From Campylobacter showae (lineage in GTDB: Bacteria; Campylobacterota; Campylobacteria; Campylobacterales; Campylobacteraceae): a stretch of 64,000 nucleotides of DNA. The stretch spans positions 372,001 to 436,000 of the forward strand of contig NZ_LR535679.1 in the NCBI RefSeq assembly GCF_900699785.1, in the 5' to 3' direction. A program made the position numbers and the translations under genes. Under the pieces are notes generated by a model, which had not been told where the DNA came from, searched no databases, and saw only the letters and a program-made list of their open reading frames with translations. This document shows positions 8,551 to 17,176 of this stretch, in pieces (position 1 is the first letter of the stretch; every line of letters begins with the position of its first letter).

Positions 8551-9891
8551 TTAATTAGGGCGAGTGTTTTTAGCTTGGTTTAGTAAATTTCCAAGCCCTT
8601 TCAGACCTTCTTTACCAGAAAACCTCTTTGCTATTTTTGATGCGTTTTCAAACTGCTTCAAAAAGCGATTTACCTCTACTTGAGATAGTCCAGATCCCGC
8701 AGCCAAACGTCTTTTTCGGCTATTGTTTAGCAAATCAGGATTTTCACGCTCTTTTTGCGTCATCGAATTTATCATAGCTTTTATATGTAAAATTTCCTTC
8801 GAGTTATCAAGGTCGATATCTTTTATCTGATTTGCGACGCTTGATAGACCAGGTATCATACCGATTAAGCTTTTCATATTTCCGAGCTTTTTGACGCTTT
8901 CCATTTGCGATAAAAAGTCGTTAAAGTTAAACTGCCCTTTTTTGATCTTTTTATTTATTCTTTTTGCTTCTTGCTCGTCTATCACGGCGCTAGTTTTTTC
9001 AACCAACGTCGTCAAATCGCCCTCGCCCATTATGCGGCTCACGATACGCTCAGGGATAAAGCTCTCCATATCGCCGACTTTTTCGCCGATACCAACGAAT
9101 CTAAGCGGTATATTTAGCTGCTTGGCTATGCCGATAGCTACGCCGCCTTTGCTGTCCGAGTCAAATTTGCTTAGCACCACGCCGCTCATTTTTAGCGCAT
9201 CGTTAAACGTGCTTGCGGTTTTTACGCCGTCTTGTCCGCTCATAGCGTCGGCTACGTAAAAAATTTCATGCGGCTGGAGCGCTGATTTGATATCTTTTAT
9301 CTGCTTCATCAAAGCTTCGTCTATCGCTAGACGTCCCGCCGTATCGACCAAAAGTACGTCGTAAAGACCGCTTTTTGCTTTAGCTAGCGCTTGTTTAGCT
9401 ACGTTTAGAGGATCGGTTTCGTTTTCTATGCTAAAAAGCTCTATCTCGTTTGCTTCACAAAGCTGACGAAGCTGCTCGACGGCCGCCAAACGCTGCAAAT
9501 CGCACGCCGCGACCAAAACTTTTTTCTTTCTAAGTTTTAGATAATTAGCTAGCTTTATCGTCGTAGTGGTTTTTCCGCTACCTTGCAAGCCTGCCATCAG
9601 CACGATCGTAGGAGCTACGGGCGCAAAGACAAAACCCTGGTTGCCCGGCGCGGTTAAAACCTTCGTCAAATTTGACTTGATAGCGTCTAAAAACTGCTTT
9701 TGACCTATCCCGCTTTGCTTTAGGTCGGCCTCTATGAGAGCTAGCAATTCTTTGGTAACTTTGTGATGAACATCGGCTTTTAGTAATGCTTTTTTAAGCA
9801 CGTCAAGCGCGTTATTTAGCGCTTTTTCATCGTCTACGAAACGAATTTTACTAACGGCTAAACGAAACGACTCGCTGATTTGTTCAAACAC
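8551..9891 (-). CDS. ffh: Signal recognition particle GTPase Ffh
   Basis: 446 aa, normal for Ffh. N domain (1-85), GTPase G domain with Walker A GLQGSGKTTTTIKLA (105-119) and DTAGRLA (187-193), then a C-terminal M domain with methionine-rich helices (FNDFLSQMESVKKLGNMKSLIGMIPGL, then the SGLSQVEVNRFLKQFE RNA-binding motif). It targets nascent membrane proteins through 4.5S RNA and FtsY. Head of the ffh-rpsP-khpA-rimM-trmD-rplS block, the same order I remember for C. jejuni Cj0709-Cj0714. Confidence 0.97.
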   Translation of the reverse strand: MFEQISESFRLAVSKIRFVDDEKALNNALDVLKKALLKADVHHKVTKELLALIEADLKQSGIGQKQFLDAIKSNLTKVLTAPGNQGFVFAPVAPTIVLMAGLQGSGKTTTTIKLANYLKLRKKKVLVAACDLQRLAAVEQLRQLCEANEIELFSIENETDPLNVAKQALAKAKSGLYDVLLVDTAGRLAIDEALMKQIKDIKSALQPHEIFYVADAMSGQDGVKTASTFNDALKMSGVVLSKFDSDSKGGVAIGIAKQLNIPLRFVGIGEKVGDMESFIPERIVSRIMGEGDLTTLVEKTSAVIDEQEAKRINKKIKKGQFNFNDFLSQMESVKKLGNMKSLIGMIPGLSSVANQIKDIDLDNSKEILHIKAMINSMTQKERENPDLLNNSRKRRLAAGSGLSQVEVNRFLKQFENASKIAKRFSGKEGLKGLGNLLNQAKNTRPN

Positions 9892-9957
9892 ATTCTACCT
9901 TTTATTTACATTTATAGCTAAAGCGCGTATTTTATTAAATTTAAGCTTTATCGCTCT

Positions 9958-10716
9958 TTAAATCTCAAAATTTCTTGAAATTTCAAAACCGAGCCTGTTA
10001 AAATCACTGCTCAAATTTGACCTAAATTTATATCCTAAAAGCTCGATTTTATAAGCGTGCAGATACATTCTTGCGGATTTATTTTTAGCGTATTTTTCAT
10101 CGCCGACGATCCCGTATCCCGCGTGATTTAGATGCACTCTGATTTGGTGAGTTCTGCCGGTTTTTATCTCGACTTTTACGAGGCTTTTTTTGCCTGCGAC
10201 CATAACCGGCGTCACATGCGAAAACGCCTCTTTGCCGTTTGGCGATATCTTAGAAAACGCTCCGCCTTTGTTTTTTAGCGTGATTATTGGTTCGTTTACG
10301 CTAAATTCCTCGCTCACGATACCTTTTACCGCTGCGACGTACTCTTTTTTTACGCGGCAGTTTTTAAACTCCTCGATCGCTTTTTTTTGAAATTCCTCGT
10401 TTTTCACGAGTAAAAGCACGCCGCTAGTTTCCTTATCAAGCCTGTGAAGCAACGGAAATTTATAAGTTTCGCTCACTTTTTCCGACGTTAAAAATGCCGG
10501 TTTATCAACCGCGATCAGGTTTTCATCCTCGAAAATCACGCTTGGGCGCGGCAGCTTTTGCACGTTAAATTTAGTCGCCGCGCTCATCATCGCGCGCGCC
10601 ACAGCGATCTTCTGTCCTTTGGCGCTAACCAGCCCCGCATCGATCAGTTCCTTTGCCTCGTTGTTTGAGATACCTTCCTGGATCGCCAGCAGTTTATAGG
10701 CTTTTTCTTCTTTCAT
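9958..10716 (-). CDS. RluA-family RNA pseudouridine synthase
   Basis: 252 aa. The catalytic segment PLLHRLDKETSGVLLL (near 89-104) carries the HRLDxxTSG motif with the nucleophilic Asp; KTGRTHQIRVHLNHAGYGIVGDEKY (near 185-210) is the second family signature. A short S4-like region precedes it (GISNNEAKELIDAGLVSAKGQKI). It isomerises uridines in rRNA or tRNA; the target cannot be assigned. The start overlaps the waaA stop by four bases. Confidence 0.9.
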   Translation of the reverse strand: MKEEKAYKLLAIQEGISNNEAKELIDAGLVSAKGQKIAVARAMMSAATKFNVQKLPRPSVIFEDENLIAVDKPAFLTSEKVSETYKFPLLHRLDKETSGVLLLVKNEEFQKKAIEEFKNCRVKKEYVAAVKGIVSEEFSVNEPIITLKNKGGAFSKISPNGKEAFSHVTPVMVAGKKSLVKVEIKTGRTHQIRVHLNHAGYGIVGDEKYAKNKSARMYLHAYKIELLGYKFRSNLSSDFNRLGFEISRNFEI

Positions 10717-11852
10717 AAATTTTCCTCAATATCTTTTAAAATCTCGCTCGCATCGCCTTTGGCGACTATTTTTGTTTTTGGTAAATTTTGCTTTAAAAGC
10801 GAACTTATCTCGCCCGCTTTTGCAATTTTTATGCCGTCAACCGCGCTATATAGGGCCTTTTGGTTAAATACAAACTCCCCGCTTATCACCGCGTTTTCAA
10901 ACTGCGCCGCCTCGATCGGATTGTGTCCGCCGACATTTGGCACGAAGCTACCGCCTAGCACTACGACGTCGCTAAATTTATAAATATTTACCAGCTCGCC
11001 CATCGCATCGACCAGCATACACTGTGCGTCAAAGTTTTTAGTTTCGCTAAATTTAGCAAAACTAAGTCCATTTTTTACGGCAAATTTAACCAAAATCTCG
11101 CCCGCCTCGCAAAATCTCTCAGGATGACGCGGCACTAAAATCAGCTTATCGTTTGCGCTCAAATTTAACTCTCGCAAGATCAGCTCCTCTTCGCCCGCAT
11201 GAGTGCTTGCTAGCACAATCACGCGCTCTTTTGGTTTGGCGTAAATTTTACTCGGGCTTGGTAAAAAGGCTGATTTTATATTGCCGCTAACGACGATATT
11301 TTTAGCGCCGAGCCGCTGCAGGCGCTGTTTATCCAGATCGCTTTGAGCGTAAATTTTATCTATAAATTTAAACAAATACCTGTAAAAAAAGCTAAATTTT
11401 AGATAGCTTTTGTAGCTCCTATCAGAAATCCTAGCGTTTACCAAAATGACGCGAGAACCTTTAAATTTAGCCCAAAAAACAAGCCCTAGCCAAAGCTCGG
11501 CCTCAAAAATAACCGTTATTTTAGCGGGCTTTAGCCAAAACGGTAAAAATATCTCAAACGGCAAAAAGCGCGTATTTTGCGTGATCTTTTTCGCCTCGTC
11601 AAATCCTGTTTTGGTTACGACCGAGACTGCGGCCGCGTCTTTAAATCTACCAACTAGCGGCGCGATAGAACGCACCTCGCCGAAACTGCACGCGTGAAAA
11701 TGCACGCGCGAGGCGTCAAATTTGGGATTTTTAAACAAAAAAAATCTAGCGGGGATCGAGGCTCTGTACTTTTTCTTAAAAGCTAAAATCGCAAGCGGTA
11801 AAGCCCCCAAGGCAAACGCCGCGAGGACTAAAACGTAATAAATTATTATCAA
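10713..11852 (-). CDS. waaA: 3-deoxy-D-manno-octulosonic acid transferase
   Basis: 379 aa, a GT-B glycosyltransferase adding Kdo to lipid A at the inner-membrane face. An N-terminal hydrophobic anchor (IIIYYVLVLAAFALGALPLAIL), then FHACSFGEVRS (52-62, family motif with catalytic Glu), RVILVNARISDRSY, VLASTHAGEEELI, RHPERF and the late GGSFVPNVGGHNPIEAA acceptor/donor motif. It lies between flgZ and the pseudouridine synthase. Confidence 0.93.
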   Translation of the reverse strand: MIIIYYVLVLAAFALGALPLAILAFKKKYRASIPARFFLFKNPKFDASRVHFHACSFGEVRSIAPLVGRFKDAAAVSVVTKTGFDEAKKITQNTRFLPFEIFLPFWLKPAKITVIFEAELWLGLVFWAKFKGSRVILVNARISDRSYKSYLKFSFFYRYLFKFIDKIYAQSDLDKQRLQRLGAKNIVVSGNIKSAFLPSPSKIYAKPKERVIVLASTHAGEEELILRELNLSANDKLILVPRHPERFCEAGEILVKFAVKNGLSFAKFSETKNFDAQCMLVDAMGELVNIYKFSDVVVLGGSFVPNVGGHNPIEAAQFENAVISGEFVFNQKALYSAVDGIKIAKAGEISSLLKQNLPKTKIVAKGDASEILKDIEENL

Positions 11853-11861
11853 ATTTAAAGG

Positions 11862-12572
11862 CTAGTTCGCCGCTTCTTTGTATAAAATTCGGCCGCAGTG
11901 AGGGCAGGTCACGATATCTTCGCCTTTGATGACGGCAGAATAAGTCTTGTCGTTTATCTGCATAAAGCAGCCGTAGCAGGCCTGTTTTTTGACCGGCACG
12001 ACGGCGGTGTTGTGCGCCCATTTACGGATTTTCTCGTAAAAGGTCAAGATTTTTTGATTCATCTGGCCGACTAGCTTATTTTTTTTAGCGTATATTTCGT
12101 TTCTTTGCTGCTCGATGGCGCCTACCTCAGCCGAGATTTCGCTCTCGATTTTGGTCAAATTTTCGCCAAGCTCCGCAGCCTTTGTCTCAAGCTCGCTTTT
12201 TAGCGCATTTTTGCTATCTATGATTTTTTCTAGTCTTTCGATCTCTTCATTTGCGGCCTCTAGCTGTTCTTTAGCTAGCTCGTCTTCTAGTTGAAGAGCT
12301 TTTATCTCTTTTTCGGTTTTTGCAGCGCCGCTCTTTTTAGCGACGTCTTTTATCTTCGCGCTAAATTCGGCTATGTGCGCGTTTGTTTGAGATTTTTGAT
12401 TTTTTAGCTCGGTCACGCTCGTAGCCGCTTCCTCGATCTGTGCCAAAATCGCCGCCTGCTCGTCCTTAGTCGCTTTTAAAACGCTTTGAACCTTCTCAAG
12501 GCGCGGAGTAAAATCGTCGATGTCTTTATCGATAGCTGAGAGCTCGACTAGCTGTTCTAAATATTTATTCAT
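11862..12572 (-). CDS. flgZ: FlgZ/CdsZ-type zinc-ribbon coiled-coil protein (HP0958 family)
   Basis: 236 aa. Residues 1-170 are a long antiparallel coiled coil rich in Glu/Lys/Leu; the C terminus is a C4 zinc ribbon with Cys199, Cys202, Cys223 and Cys226 (ACYGCF and TCPHCGRILY). The stretch FYEKIRKWAHNTAVVPVKKQ matches my memory of H. pylori HP0958 closely. HP0958 binds sigma-54 (RpoN) and flaA mRNA and is needed for flagellar synthesis. The same role is expected here, by homology only. It lies between the Nif3-like gene and waaA, as in C. jejuni. Confidence 0.85.
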   Translation of the reverse strand: MNKYLEQLVELSAIDKDIDDFTPRLEKVQSVLKATKDEQAAILAQIEEAATSVTELKNQKSQTNAHIAEFSAKIKDVAKKSGAAKTEKEIKALQLEDELAKEQLEAANEEIERLEKIIDSKNALKSELETKAAELGENLTKIESEISAEVGAIEQQRNEIYAKKNKLVGQMNQKILTFYEKIRKWAHNTAVVPVKKQACYGCFMQINDKTYSAVIKGEDIVTCPHCGRILYKEAAN

Positions 12573-12581
12573 CTTTTTCCT

Positions 12582-13322
12582 TTAACTGTATGAAAACGGG
12601 TTTTTTGAGTTGGATATTATAGTAGGAATCGGCAAAATTTGCAAATATTTTGCAAGCGACTCCCCAAAATACCGCTCGCTCTCGAAGTGTCCGATGTCTA
12701 GCATAGTAAGATTATTTTGTGCGGCGCTCATGGCTTGATGATACTTCAGATCCCCGGTTAAAAACACATCCGCTTTAACGATATCAATCAAATCGCCGCC
12801 GCTTCCCGTGCAAAAGGCAAGGCGCTTTACCGGCGCATTGGGGTCAAATTTTCGCCCTTTGCAAACCCTTAAATGGCTCAAATTTAGCTTTGCTTTTACC
12901 CTCTCGCAAAGCTCGTCAAAGCTCAAATTTACATCCGCATAAAGCAAAAATCCATCGCGTTCCTTTGGCGTAAAGCCCAAAATTTCGCTTACCACGTACT
13001 CATTTAGATGGCTTAGATCATAGTTCGTGTGCATCGCAATCAGGCTTAAATTTTTAGCCATCATCTTTGCGATTAGGATGCTTGGATATTTGTCCAAATT
13101 TAGGGATTTTAGCCCTTTAAAAATGAGCGGATGATGCGTGATGATGAGCGAGTTTGGCTGCACCTCGTCTAAAAGCCCATCATCAACGTCAAGGCTAAGA
13201 TAAACGCGCTGCGCGCTAGCCTCAAAGGAGCCCACTAGCAGTCCGCTGTTATCCCACTCCTCTTGACTCTCAAACGGGCTAATCTCGTCTAAAATTTTAT
13301 AAATTTCGCCGATTTTCATCAA
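12582..13322 (-). CDS. Nif3-like dinuclear metal centre protein
   Basis: 246 aa, Nif3/YbgI family (GTP cyclohydrolase I type 2 fold). Metal-ligand segments: WDNSGLLVG near 24, LIITHHPLIFKG at 58-69, AMHTNYDLSHLNEYV near 96, and the late DIGHFESERYF near 216. It forms toroidal hexamers; the function is unsettled. The start is adjacent to the glyQ stop and the same neighbours occur in C. jejuni. Confidence 0.9.
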   Translation of the reverse strand: MMKIGEIYKILDEISPFESQEEWDNSGLLVGSFEASAQRVYLSLDVDDGLLDEVQPNSLIITHHPLIFKGLKSLNLDKYPSILIAKMMAKNLSLIAMHTNYDLSHLNEYVVSEILGFTPKERDGFLLYADVNLSFDELCERVKAKLNLSHLRVCKGRKFDPNAPVKRLAFCTGSGGDLIDIVKADVFLTGDLKYHQAMSAAQNNLTMLDIGHFESERYFGESLAKYLQILPIPTIISNSKNPFSYS

Positions 13323-13325
13323 ATT

Positions 13326-14210
13326 TTATTCGCCCTTCGCGTCGTTTTGGGCTGCGGCGTCGATGCTGGCTTTATACGTCAGCGCGCACTCTTTGGCCAG
13401 CTCGCGGATTTTTAGGATATAGTCTTGCCTTTGCGTTACGCTGATAGCTCCGCGCGCGTCAAGGACGTTAAACGTATGCGCCGCAAGCATGCAATAATCG
13501 TACGCAGGCAGCGAAATTTTAGCCTCTAGGCAGCGTTTGCACTCGCCGAATGCATTTTCAAACTGGCGAAATAGCATATCTACGTCTGCGATTTCAAAGT
13601 TATATTTGCTCCACTCAAATTCGCCCTGCTTATGCACGTCGGCGTAGGTCACGATATTGCCGCCCCTATCGTCCCAAACGATATCATAGACGCTATTTAC
13701 GTCCTGCAGATACATCGCAAGGCGCTCAAGGCCGTAAGTGATCTCGGCCGAAACCAGCTCGCACGCGATGCCGCCAACTTGTTGAAAATACGTAAACTGC
13801 GTCACCTCCATACCGTCTAACCAGACCTCCCAGCCTAGCCCCCAAGCTCCCAGCGTCGGGCTCTCCCAGTTATCCTCGACGAAGCGGATGTCGTGATTTT
13901 TCAAATTTAACCCGAGCTTTTCAAGGCTTTTTAGATAAAGCTCCTGTATATTTTCCGGACTTGGTTTAATGAGTACCTGAAACTGATAATATGCACCCAG
14001 GCGGTTTGGGTTTTCGCCGTATCTACCGTCGGTCGGGCGGCGAGAAGGCGCTACGTACGCCGTCGCCCACGGCTTTGGCCCCAGGCTCCTTAAAAAAGTC
14101 GCCTGATGATAGGTGCCAGCACCCGCAGGCATATCGTATGGCTGCAGTATCACGCAACCCTGCTCGCGCCAGTAGTTTTGCAACGTCAAAATAATCTCTG
14201 AAAACGTCAT
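13326..14210 (-). CDS. glyQ: Glycyl-tRNA synthetase alpha subunit
   Basis: 294 aa, the catalytic alpha subunit of the alpha2-beta2 bacterial GlyRS. Class II motifs are visible: [21 protein letters not shown] (13-33), [25 protein letters not shown] (41-65) and LGLEVW-type [21 protein letters not shown]. GlyS, the beta subunit, is not in this window, so the two are unlinked, as I recall for C. jejuni. Confidence 0.97.
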   Translation of the reverse strand: MTFSEIILTLQNYWREQGCVILQPYDMPAGAGTYHQATFLRSLGPKPWATAYVAPSRRPTDGRYGENPNRLGAYYQFQVLIKPSPENIQELYLKSLEKLGLNLKNHDIRFVEDNWESPTLGAWGLGWEVWLDGMEVTQFTYFQQVGGIACELVSAEITYGLERLAMYLQDVNSVYDIVWDDRGGNIVTYADVHKQGEFEWSKYNFEIADVDMLFRQFENAFGECKRCLEAKISLPAYDYCMLAAHTFNVLDARGAISVTQRQDYILKIRELAKECALTYKASIDAAAQNDAKGE

Positions 14211-14230
14211 TTTTCTTCCTTTTTAAAATT

Positions 14231-15769
14231 TTATTTTAGATAATGTATATCCGCGCCCGGCCCCAAAGGTAGGTCAAAAGCGTACCAAACCGATATTAGC
14301 GCCGCCCACGAGATCAAAAACGCGACCGTGTAAGGCAGCATTATCGAGACTACAGAGCCGATTTTTAGCCCCTTGTCGTAGCGCTGCATAAACGCCACTA
14401 TCAGCACGAAAAACGGCATCAAAGGCGTGATGATATTCGTCGTCGAGTCGCCTATCCTAAACGCGGCTTGCGTTAGCTCGGGCGAGAGGCCTAGGTTCAT
14501 AAACATTGGCACGAAAATAGGCGCCATCATCGCCCATTTAGCCGAATCCACAGCGATAAATAAATTTATAAACGCGATCACGACTATAAAAACGATGATA
14601 AGGCTAAGCCCGGTTAGACCGATATCTTTTAAGAAAACCGAGCCTTTTATCGATAGCACCAGCCCTATGTTCGAGGCGTTAAATAGATAAGTAAACTGAG
14701 CCGCAAAAAATATCAAAACCAAAAATCCCGATAGCTCGGCGACGGCTTGCTCCATAAATTTAACCGCATCGCCGCTGTTTTTTATCGTACCAGCTCCGAC
14801 GCCGTAAGCTGCGCCCGCCACTATAAAAAATAGCATCATAAAAATGATGATAGAGTGCATGAAAACGGACTTCGTAAAGCTCTCGCCCTCTTTTGCGCCA
14901 AAGAGCGAATTTGACGGTAAAAGCGCCGCTAGCAAAAGGACCATAAAAATAACCGACGCGATGAGGGCAAATTTTAGCCCGCGTCTTTGCTCTGCGCTTA
15001 TCTCGCCGCGCTCGTCTAAATTTAGCACGCCTTCAAAGCTAAATTTACCCAGCCTAGGCTCGACGATCCTATCGGTTACAAACGAGCCAACGATCACGAT
15101 CAAAAAGGTCGATGCGATCATAAAATACCAATTTGCCGTAGCTAAAACGACGTAGTCGGGATTTAGCACGCTAGCCGCCTGCGTAGAAAACGCCGCGAAC
15201 ATCGGATCGTTCGTGCCGATTAGCAGATTTGCCGACCAGCCGCCGCTAACGCCGGCAAAAGCCGCCGCAAGCCCCGCGATAGGATGGCGCCCAAATCCCG
15301 CAAATAAAATAGCTCCAAGCGGTATCAGCACGACGTATCCGACCGATGAGGCGACGTTGGACATCACGCCCAAAAAGATCACGATAGGAGTTACCCATTT
15401 TCTGGACGAATTTAGGGCGATTTTTTTAACTAGCGCCGATAAAAGCCCAGCCTTATCCGCCACGCCGATACCTAAAATGATCGCAAAAACCACGCCAAGA
15501 GGATAAAAACCGGTAAAGTTTTTAAGGACGGACGAAACAAAAGTCCTGATACTATCAGCCGAGAGCAAATTTACGACGTTTGCGCTTAGCTGCGAGATCT
15601 GCCCGTCCTTGATAGCCTGGTAGCTGACGCCAACTCCGAGCCTCTCTAGCGCAAACGACAGCAAAATCGTGATAACAGAAAGATAGACGAAAAGCATGGT
15701 AGGATTAGGCAGCTTGTTGCCGAATTTTTCGATAAAACCTAAGATCGATCCGCTATTTTTGTTATCCAT
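14231..15769 (-). CDS. AbgT-family transporter
   Basis: 512-aa inner-membrane protein with about eleven to thirteen hydrophobic helices. The start GFIEKFGNKLPNPTMLFVYLS and the late AFRIGDSTTNIITPLMPFFVLIV are characteristic of the AbgT (p-aminobenzoyl-glutamate transporter) family. Members import p-aminobenzoyl-glutamate or export sulfonamide antimetabolites; which applies is unknown. With the GyrI-like gene upstream it sits inside a block (cheZ to rplS) that in my memory of C. jejuni has glyQ next to the coiled-coil gene, so the pair looks inserted. Confidence 0.9.
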   Translation of the reverse strand: MDNKNSGSILGFIEKFGNKLPNPTMLFVYLSVITILLSFALERLGVGVSYQAIKDGQISQLSANVVNLLSADSIRTFVSSVLKNFTGFYPLGVVFAIILGIGVADKAGLLSALVKKIALNSSRKWVTPIVIFLGVMSNVASSVGYVVLIPLGAILFAGFGRHPIAGLAAAFAGVSGGWSANLLIGTNDPMFAAFSTQAASVLNPDYVVLATANWYFMIASTFLIVIVGSFVTDRIVEPRLGKFSFEGVLNLDERGEISAEQRRGLKFALIASVIFMVLLLAALLPSNSLFGAKEGESFTKSVFMHSIIIFMMLFFIVAGAAYGVGAGTIKNSGDAVKFMEQAVAELSGFLVLIFFAAQFTYLFNASNIGLVLSIKGSVFLKDIGLTGLSLIIVFIVVIAFINLFIAVDSAKWAMMAPIFVPMFMNLGLSPELTQAAFRIGDSTTNIITPLMPFFVLIVAFMQRYDKGLKIGSVVSIMLPYTVAFLISWAALISVWYAFDLPLGPGADIHYLK

Positions 15770-15775
15770 TTTTTC

Positions 15776-16192
15776 CTAATCTAAAACCGAGATATAAATT
15801 TTTATCTCGTCGCCGCCGTAAAACTCAAAGTCCGTCTCGTAGGCTCTTTTTAGTTTCGAGCCTTCAAAATATTTCCAAATTTTTTCCCAAAATTTCGCTA
15901 CGTTTTGCGGCTCGCTCGGAAAGCTAAAAACGGCGTATTTGCCGCTTTTTATCTCTAAAATTTCACCGCCAGGGCAAAGCGACTTCGTACCGATAAATAA
16001 ATCATAAAGCCCGTTTGCGCCGTTTTCGTAACTACAATAAACGCCGTAAATTTCGCTTTTGCCGTCATAAAAATCTTTTGTAAATTTAGCCCACAAGGCC
16101 GGGATTTTACCGTCGCCATTAATCTCGTCGGCATTTTTGGTGCGAATTCTTAGTCCATAAATTTTAAAACCCTCTACCGCTAAAATTTCCAT
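15776..16192 (-). CDS. GyrI-like / AraC effector-binding domain protein
   Basis: 138 aa, a stand-alone small-molecule-binding domain of the GyrI/SOUL-like superfamily: the beginning EILAVEGFKIYGLRIRTKN, the mid-part YGVYCSYENGANGLYDLFIG, and the end ETDFEFYGGDEIKIYISVLD fit this fold. It has no DNA-binding domain. It is six bases upstream of the AbgT transporter gene on the same strand and could bind the same compound, an inference from context. Confidence 0.72.
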   Translation of the reverse strand: MEILAVEGFKIYGLRIRTKNADEINGDGKIPALWAKFTKDFYDGKSEIYGVYCSYENGANGLYDLFIGTKSLCPGGEILEIKSGKYAVFSFPSEPQNVAKFWEKIWKYFEGSKLKRAYETDFEFYGGDEIKIYISVLD

Positions 16193-16194
16193 GA

Positions 16195-16668
16195 CTACTC
16201 CTTGTCGCCTTTGAAATTTTCAACCGCTTTGTTCCACATGAGTTTGTATTTTCGCTTTAAAAACTCGACTTCATCTTGCGAATTTTTTAGCTGCTTTGTG
16301 AGCGTCTCGACCGTGCGGCGATCCTCGTCGTAGAGCTCCTGCATCGAGATTAGCGCCTCTTTTAAAAACTTATTTTCGTTGCGCAGGGTCTCTAGCGTCT
16401 CGTCTTTGGCATCTAGCACCTTTTCGTGCAAATTCAGTATCGTACCGATCGTCTTTTCTACGAAGCTAAAGCCATCCGCGCCGATCTGGGGCGCAGGTAC
16501 GGCCACGACGCTAGGCACCACACTCATCGTGCCCTGGCTGGCTTCTATGAGGATTTCGCCGTCTTCTTCTTTCGTATTTAGCACGCCTCGGTTTATCATC
16601 CCCTCGATCACCTCGCGCTCTAGGTGCACGAGCTTACAAAATTCGTCTATATTTAGGTATGTCTGCAT
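16195..16668 (-). CDS. Conserved coiled-coil protein of unknown function (DUF3972-like)
   Basis: 157 aa. The N-terminal 50 residues (YLNIDEFCKLVHLEREVIEGMINRG) resemble a MerR-like winged helix, joined by a Val/Pro-rich linker to a coiled coil (about 85-150). From memory this is the C. jejuni Cj0703 / DUF3972 family, always near purE in Campylobacter. No enzymatic motif seen. Confidence 0.8.
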   Translation of the reverse strand: MQTYLNIDEFCKLVHLEREVIEGMINRGVLNTKEEDGEILIEASQGTMSVVPSVVAVPAPQIGADGFSFVEKTIGTILNLHEKVLDAKDETLETLRNENKFLKEALISMQELYDEDRRTVETLTKQLKNSQDEVEFLKRKYKLMWNKAVENFKGDKE

Positions 16669-16678
16669 CTTTGCTCCT

Positions 16679-17176
16679 TTAGGCGAGTAAAACTTCCACC
16701 TTCGCCGAGTCGTCCTCCACCTGCTTGGCTTTAGCTGCTCGGTCGGCCTTTAGCATTTCGTCTAGATTTTGGTCGTTTAGGGCTAAAATTTGTAGCGCCA
16801 GATAGGCTGCGTTTACCGCGCCGGCCTTGCCGATAGCGACTGTACCCACAGGCATACCGCCTGGCATCTGCACGGTCGAATAAAGCGCGTCCACGCCGCT
16901 AAGCGCGGAGCCTGCCATCGGTATGCCGATCACGGGGCGAGTGGTGTTTGCTGCGATAGCGCCCGCTAGATGCGCCGCCATGCCGGCTGCCGCGATAAAT
17001 ACCTGCGCACCCTTTTCCTCGGCTGCGGCGACGTATTCGCTAGTTCGCTTCGGGCTTCTGTGCGCGGAGCTTATGATTAGCTCGTAAGGGACGTTAAATT
17101 TCTCAAGCGTTTTCGCCGCCTCGCTAACTACGTCGTAGTCGCTCTTGCTTCCCATTATTATAGATACGAATTTCAT
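16679..17176 (-). CDS. purE: N5-carboxyaminoimidazole ribonucleotide mutase
   Basis: 165 aa class I PurE of de novo purine synthesis (N5-CAIR to CAIR). Signature regions IIMGSKSDYDVVSEA (6-20), ISSAHRSPKRTSEYV (35-49, catalytic His/Arg) and AAAGMAAHLAGAIAANTTRPVIGIPM. It overlaps the upstream U32 protease gene by four bases. No purK lies nearby. Confidence 0.96.
   Translation of the reverse strand: MKFVSIIMGSKSDYDVVSEAAKTLEKFNVPYELIISSAHRSPKRTSEYVAAAEEKGAQVFIAAAGMAAHLAGAIAANTTRPVIGIPMAGSALSGVDALYSTVQMPGGMPVGTVAIGKAGAVNAAYLALQILALNDQNLDEMLKADRAAKAKQVEDDSAKVEVLLA

Noticed and set aside
8891-9259. Open frame of 122 codons on the plus strand inside ffh
   Set aside because: Antisense shadow of a conserved gene: Ser/Leu/Phe-rich, no ribosome site, no recognisable product.
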